Positions 60,688 to 64,000 of a stretch of DNA of 64,000 nucleotides are shown here, one piece after another. Below the pieces are notes generated by a model. That model saw only the letters and a list, made by a program, of their open reading frames with translations. It searched no databases and was not told the origin of the DNA. Origin of the DNA: Hathewaya proteolytica DSM 3090 (GTDB lineage: Bacteria; Bacillota; Clostridia; Clostridiales; Clostridiaceae); the NCBI RefSeq assembly GCF_900142225.1, contig NZ_FRAD01000003.1, positions 62,001 through 126,000 on the forward strand, given 5' to 3'. The position numbers and the translations under genes were made by a program. How positions within the stretch are numbered: position 1 is the stretch's first letter; each line of letters opens with the position of its first letter.

Positions 60688-62166
60688 TTACAAAATGATG
60701 CAAATTAAACTTCCATTTCCCTCATTTATTATTTTCTCTAATGTTTTTCTAATCTTATCTTGAATATTTTCCGGCATTTTATAAAGTTTCTTCTGCAAAC
60801 CTTCCTTTACTACCTCTTCCAAGGATTTTCCAAACATATTGCTTTGCCAAATCTCTGAAGGCGAGTTTTCAAACTGCTCTAAAAGAGAATTAAACATCTC
60901 TTCACTTTGACTTTCACTGCCCATAATTGGCGACACTTCTGTTTCAATATCAGCCTTAATAAGGTGCAAAGAAGGTGCGCTGGCCTTTAACTTTACTCCA
61001 TACTTATTGCCTTGTTTTACAATTTGAGGCTCTTCCAATCTCATCTCGGATAGCTCTGGAGGTACCATACCATAACCAGTCTCTCTTACAGAATTCAACG
61101 CATCTTTAATTTTGTCATACTGAATCTTAGCTTTATTGAGCTCACTAATTATTCTAAATAAATCACCCTCGTTGTTTATTTCACATTGTCCAATTTCGCT
61201 GAGAACTTTGTAGAAAAGATCCTCCCTAGGATTAAAGTCCATGGTGGCAATTCCATTTCCCATGTTGATTTCCCTTAAAATACTATGTTCAAGGTACTCA
61301 TTTTCCTTGACAATGCCAAAGGCTCCTTTTATATCCCTCAATTTTGATACGTATTTGCAAATATCTTTTATAACCTGCATGAAGTTAACCTTTAACCAGT
61401 GTTCTGGTTTTAAATTTTCAATCCACGAAGGCATGTTGATGTCAATCTCTTTTATAGGGAATTCTTTTAATACTGTTGCAAATATTTCTTTAATATGTTC
61501 CTGTGTCATGTTCATTACATCTAGAATTTGAACTGGTACGTCATACTTGTCTTCAATATACTTTTTTATTTCCTGTGCCATTTCTCCATTGGGCTCTCTA
61601 GAGTTTAGTACTACGATAAAAGGCTTATTGATCTCTTTTAATTCCCGTATAACTCTTTCTTCTGCCTCTAAATATTCGTCTCTTTCAATGCCAGTAACAC
61701 TTCCATCTGTTGTAACAACAATGCCGATGGTAGAGTGATCATTGATTACTTTTTTTGTGCCAATCTCCGCAGCCTGTTCGAAAGGAATCTCATAATTATA
61801 CCATGGTGTGTTCACCATTTTATGTTCCTCTCCGTCTTTGTAACCTAAAGCTCCTTTTACAATATAACCTACACAATCCACCATTCTAACCTTCAGCCTT
61901 ACGTTCTCCTCAAAACTAATATCCACAGCTTCATTGGGAACGAATTTAGGTTCTGTAGTATGAATGGTTTTTCCTGACGCGCTTTGAGGAAGTTCATCCT
62001 TAGCTCTTTCTTTCTTATGGGGATTTTCTATGTTCGGAATAACCATAAGATCCATAAATTTTTTAATAAAAGTAGACTTTCCTGTCCTTACAGGACCAAC
62101 TACTCCAACGTAAATATCTCCCTGAGTTCTCTCAGCAATATCTTTATATATATCAAAGTTCTCCAA
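60688..62166 (-). CDS. spoIVA: Stage IV sporulation protein A, coat morphogenetic ATPase
   Basis: Forms the basement layer of the spore coat by ATP-driven polymerisation, anchored by SpoVM. With the TTG start at 62166 it has 492 residues, the same as in Bacillus subtilis. ENFDIYKDIAERTQGDIYVG and Walker-type VVGPVRTGKSTFIKKFMDL are near the start, with DELPQSASGKTIHTTEPKFV next. The C-terminal INEGNGSLICIIL end is highly conserved. TTG has GGGAGG 8 nt upstream and lies within a 14-bp inverted repeat. Expression should be sigma-E dependent; I cannot find a clear sigma-E site. Confidence 0.97.
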   Translation of the reverse strand: MENFDIYKDIAERTQGDIYVGVVGPVRTGKSTFIKKFMDLMVIPNIENPHKKERAKDELPQSASGKTIHTTEPKFVPNEAVDISFEENVRLKVRMVDCVGYIVKGALGYKDGEEHKMVNTPWYNYEIPFEQAAEIGTKKVINDHSTIGIVVTTDGSVTGIERDEYLEAEERVIRELKEINKPFIVVLNSREPNGEMAQEIKKYIEDKYDVPVQILDVMNMTQEHIKEIFATVLKEFPIKEIDINMPSWIENLKPEHWLKVNFMQVIKDICKYVSKLRDIKGAFGIVKENEYLEHSILREINMGNGIATMDFNPREDLFYKVLSEIGQCEINNEGDLFRIISELNKAKIQYDKIKDALNSVRETGYGMVPPELSEMRLEEPQIVKQGNKYGVKLKASAPSLHLIKADIETEVSPIMGSESQSEEMFNSLLEQFENSPSEIWQSNMFGKSLEEVVKEGLQKKLYKMPENIQDKIRKTLEKIINEGNGSLICIIL

Positions 62167-62212
62167 TATATATACCTCCCTGTTTGCATTTATCAATATA
62201 TATATATTGGAG
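62161..62212 (-). promoter_or_regulatory. 14-bp inverted repeat enclosing the spoIVA ribosome binding site
   Basis: 62199-62212 and 62161-62174 are perfect reverse complements (14 bp; arm CTCCAATATATATA). On the mRNA the 24-nt loop ends with the SD GGGAGG (62175-62180), and the TTG start (62164-62166) is inside the 3' arm. The fold would hide the start codon. It may also be a DNA operator. Confidence 0.65.
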
Positions 62213-62248
62213 TTAATATTTTTTTATACCACTTTGTAAAACATAAAA

Positions 62249-63571
62249 TTACTTTTCTTTTTTTTCTCTAAATATAAGTTTTATACCAGTTCCTTTAAAA
62301 TTAAATCCTTCTCTTAATTGATTTTCTAAGTATCTTCTGTAAGAAAAGTGTGCCAACTCCCCATCATTTACAAAAAGCACAAAGGTAGGAGGTTTTATTG
62401 AAACTTGCGTAACATAAAACACCTTTAATCTTCTGCCCATAACCACTGGAGGTTCTTTCATCATAATAGCTCTACTAACTACGTCATTTAGCACACCTGT
62501 TTGAGCCCTAAAGCAGTAATTGTTGTAGCATTCTCTCGCTTTTTCAAGGACACGAGCTACTCTCTGCCCTGTCTTAGCAGATATAAAAAGATATTCTGCA
62601 TAATTCATAAAGTTTAATTCTTGCTGCAACTGTTTTGTATATATATCCACAGTTTTATCATCTTTCTCTATTAGATCCCACTTGTTTACAACTACCACTA
62701 TGGCCTTCCCTTGTTCGTGAGCAAAGCCTACTATTTTGGCATCCTGTTCCGTAAGACCTTCTTCTGCATTTATAACTAATATGCACACATCAGCCTTTTC
62801 AATGGAAGCCAAACTTCTTATAACACTATATCTCTCAATTTCTTCAGTTACTTTACTTTTCTTTCTAATACCCGCAGTATCTATAAGAATGAATTTGCCA
62901 AATTCACTTTCAACGTAACTATCTACTGCATCTCTAGTAGTTCCAGGAATATCACTTACAATATTTCTCTCTTCCCCAACTATTCTGTTTATAAGAGAAG
63001 ATTTTCCAACATTTGGTTTTCCAACAACAGCAATTCTAATGATGTCACTTTCCTCATTTTCATCTTCTAAATCCGAGTCAAAGTATGATACAACCTCATC
63101 TAACATATCTCCAAGTCCTAGAGCTTGATTAGCAGATATAGACACAGGATTGCCAATGCCAAGATTGTAGAATTCATATAAGTTGTCTTCTTCCTCTATC
63201 CTATCGATTTTATTTACAACTAAAACTACAGGTTTACCACTTTTTCTAAGCATTTGAGCCACTTCATTGTCTGAATCCGTCATTCCCTGCTTTCCATCCA
63301 CAATAAACATGATAACATCTGCGGTTTCAATGGCTATCTCAGCCTGTCTTCTCATTTGAGAGAAAATGATGTCCTCACTTTTAGGTTCTATACCACCGGT
63401 GTCGATAATTGTAAATTTTTTATTGAGCCACTCCGCCTCAGCGTATATTCTATCTCTAGTTACCCCTGGAGTATCCTCCACTATAGCTATTCTCTTTCCA
63501 GCTAGTTTATTAAATAACGTGGATTTACCCACATTTGGTCTTCCCACAATGGCTACTATAGGTTTTGCCAT
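62249..63571 (-). CDS. der: Ribosome biogenesis GTPase Der (EngA)
   Basis: Two tandem GTPase domains and a KH-like C-terminal domain for 50S assembly. The 440 residues have VAIVGRPNVGKSTLFNKLAG and DTGGIEP in domain 1, then VVGKPNVGKSSLINRIVG and DTAGIRKKSKVTEEIERYS in domain 2, with NKWDLIEKDDK. The C-terminal KGTGIKLIFREKKEK ends it. AAGGAGG precedes ATG 63571. spoIVA is the next gene downstream. Confidence 0.98.
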   Translation of the reverse strand: MAKPIVAIVGRPNVGKSTLFNKLAGKRIAIVEDTPGVTRDRIYAEAEWLNKKFTIIDTGGIEPKSEDIIFSQMRRQAEIAIETADVIMFIVDGKQGMTDSDNEVAQMLRKSGKPVVLVVNKIDRIEEEDNLYEFYNLGIGNPVSISANQALGLGDMLDEVVSYFDSDLEDENEESDIIRIAVVGKPNVGKSSLINRIVGEERNIVSDIPGTTRDAVDSYVESEFGKFILIDTAGIRKKSKVTEEIERYSVIRSLASIEKADVCILVINAEEGLTEQDAKIVGFAHEQGKAIVVVVNKWDLIEKDDKTVDIYTKQLQQELNFMNYAEYLFISAKTGQRVARVLEKARECYNNYCFRAQTGVLNDVVSRAIMMKEPPVVMGRRLKVFYVTQVSIKPPTFVLFVNDGELAHFSYRRYLENQLREGFNFKGTGIKLIFREKKEK

Positions 63572-63573
63572 AA

Positions 63574-64000
63574 TTATTCCTCCTTACAATGTTCATTTAT
63601 TATCTGAATTAAGTCTTCACCTGTGTAATCGCATAAAATAACTTTCCTATTCAATTGTTTTTCTAACATATCCACAGTATAGTCGTCTAGCATGACCTGT
63701 TCCTTATCATCACTTAATTCATACCCTCTTCTTATCATATTATCCGGTAAAACTACATAATCATTTACCTTTCTATTACTTAACTGTTCCACAATATCTT
63801 TACCTGTTATAAGACCAGTTACTGTAATAGTCTCTCCAAAAAAATTGTTTTTTATTTTTACAACATCAATATCAATGTTGTTATTTTCTTTCACAATAGA
63901 ATCCAGTGCATATTTTACATGGTCATAGGCCAAAGCGCCAGTTATAAAAGTAAAGCTACCCTTTCCAGACTTGCTTACATTCTTTATAGTATTATGAATA
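63574..64000 (-). CDS. DUF512 (PDZ / radical SAM) family protein, C-terminal part (partial)
   Basis: Only the last ~142 residues are in the window; the frame continues past base 64000. Visible text includes GKGSFTFITGALAYDHVKYA, VVKIKNNFFGETITVTGLIT, DYVVLPDNMIRRGYELSDDK and the end LIQIINEHCKEE. These match the DUF512 C-terminal domain of clostridial proteins that carry an N-terminal PDZ and radical SAM-like region and lie before der. It ends 2 nt before the der start. Role unknown. Confidence 0.88.
   Translation of the reverse strand, partial: IHNTIKNVSKSGKGSFTFITGALAYDHVKYALDSIVKENNNIDIDVVKIKNNFFGETITVTGLITGKDIVEQLSNRKVNDYVVLPDNMIRRGYELSDDKEQVMLDDYTVDMLEKQLNRKVILCDYTGEDLIQIINEHCKEE

Noticed and set aside
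1..64000. CRISPR arrays, tRNA/rRNA genes, transposases, prophage genes
   Set aside because: I looked for spaced direct repeats, tRNA arms and recombinase or transposase motifs and saw none.

Overview
The window is an A+T-rich chromosomal segment of a spore-forming member of the Clostridia, most likely a Clostridium-like species. The evidence is low GC, strong AGGAGG ribosome binding sites, TTG and GTG starts, Firmicute gene order, PolC, CodY, RemA, PrkC/Stp, and the sporulation genes spoIVA, spoVM and ylbJ. It is almost entirely core housekeeping sequence. I see no rRNA, tRNA, CRISPR array, transposase or prophage. Nearly everything is on the minus strand; only yraN, tmcAL, ylbJ and rpmB are on the plus strand.

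Layout by coordinate. 1-8337 holds polC (partial), ispG, rseP, dxr, an AI-2E-type permease, cdsA, uppS, frr and pyrH: isoprenoid and lipid-carrier synthesis, membrane proteolysis and ribosome recycling. 8404-16148 holds tsf, rpsB, a structured intergenic block, codY, topA, dprA and comM. 16271-23306 holds yraN on the opposite strand, then the rnhB-rbgA-rplS-trmD-rimM-khpA-rpsP-ffh-ylxM-ftsY ribosome/SRP cluster with an L19-type leader. 23312-31249 holds smc, a 32-aa membrane miniprotein, a radical SAM protein, rnc, acpP, plsX, rpmF and yceD. 31367-34619 holds ackA followed by lipA and lplA where many clostridia have pta. 34921-37328 holds tmcAL and ylbJ on the plus strand. 37356-43157 holds a coiled-coil protein, coaD, rsmD, recG, fakA and an Asp23 gene. 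rpmB and the tiny spoVM gene meet tail to tail at 43351-43653. 43745-57792 holds thiN, rpe, rsgA, prkC, stp, rlmN, rsmB, fmt, def, priA, coaBC, rpoZ, gmk, remA and yicC. 57951-64000 holds a purine permease under a guanine riboswitch, an asparaginase, spoIVA, der and the 3' part of a DUF512 gene.

The genes work as conserved operons for translation (initiation, modification, ribosome assembly, recycling), protein targeting, chromosome maintenance, lipid and isoprenoid synthesis, CoA synthesis and Ser/Thr signalling. No unknown multigene system is evident. The points of interest are small and regulatory. They are a 14-bp inverted repeat that puts the spoIVA start codon in a stem and its Shine-Dalgarno in the loop; a hairpin between the Shine-Dalgarno and the AUG of tmcAL; a two-hairpin element between codY and rpsB; a folded leader before lipA; and two very small genes (spoVM and the 32-codon miniprotein) that length-filtered annotation would miss.
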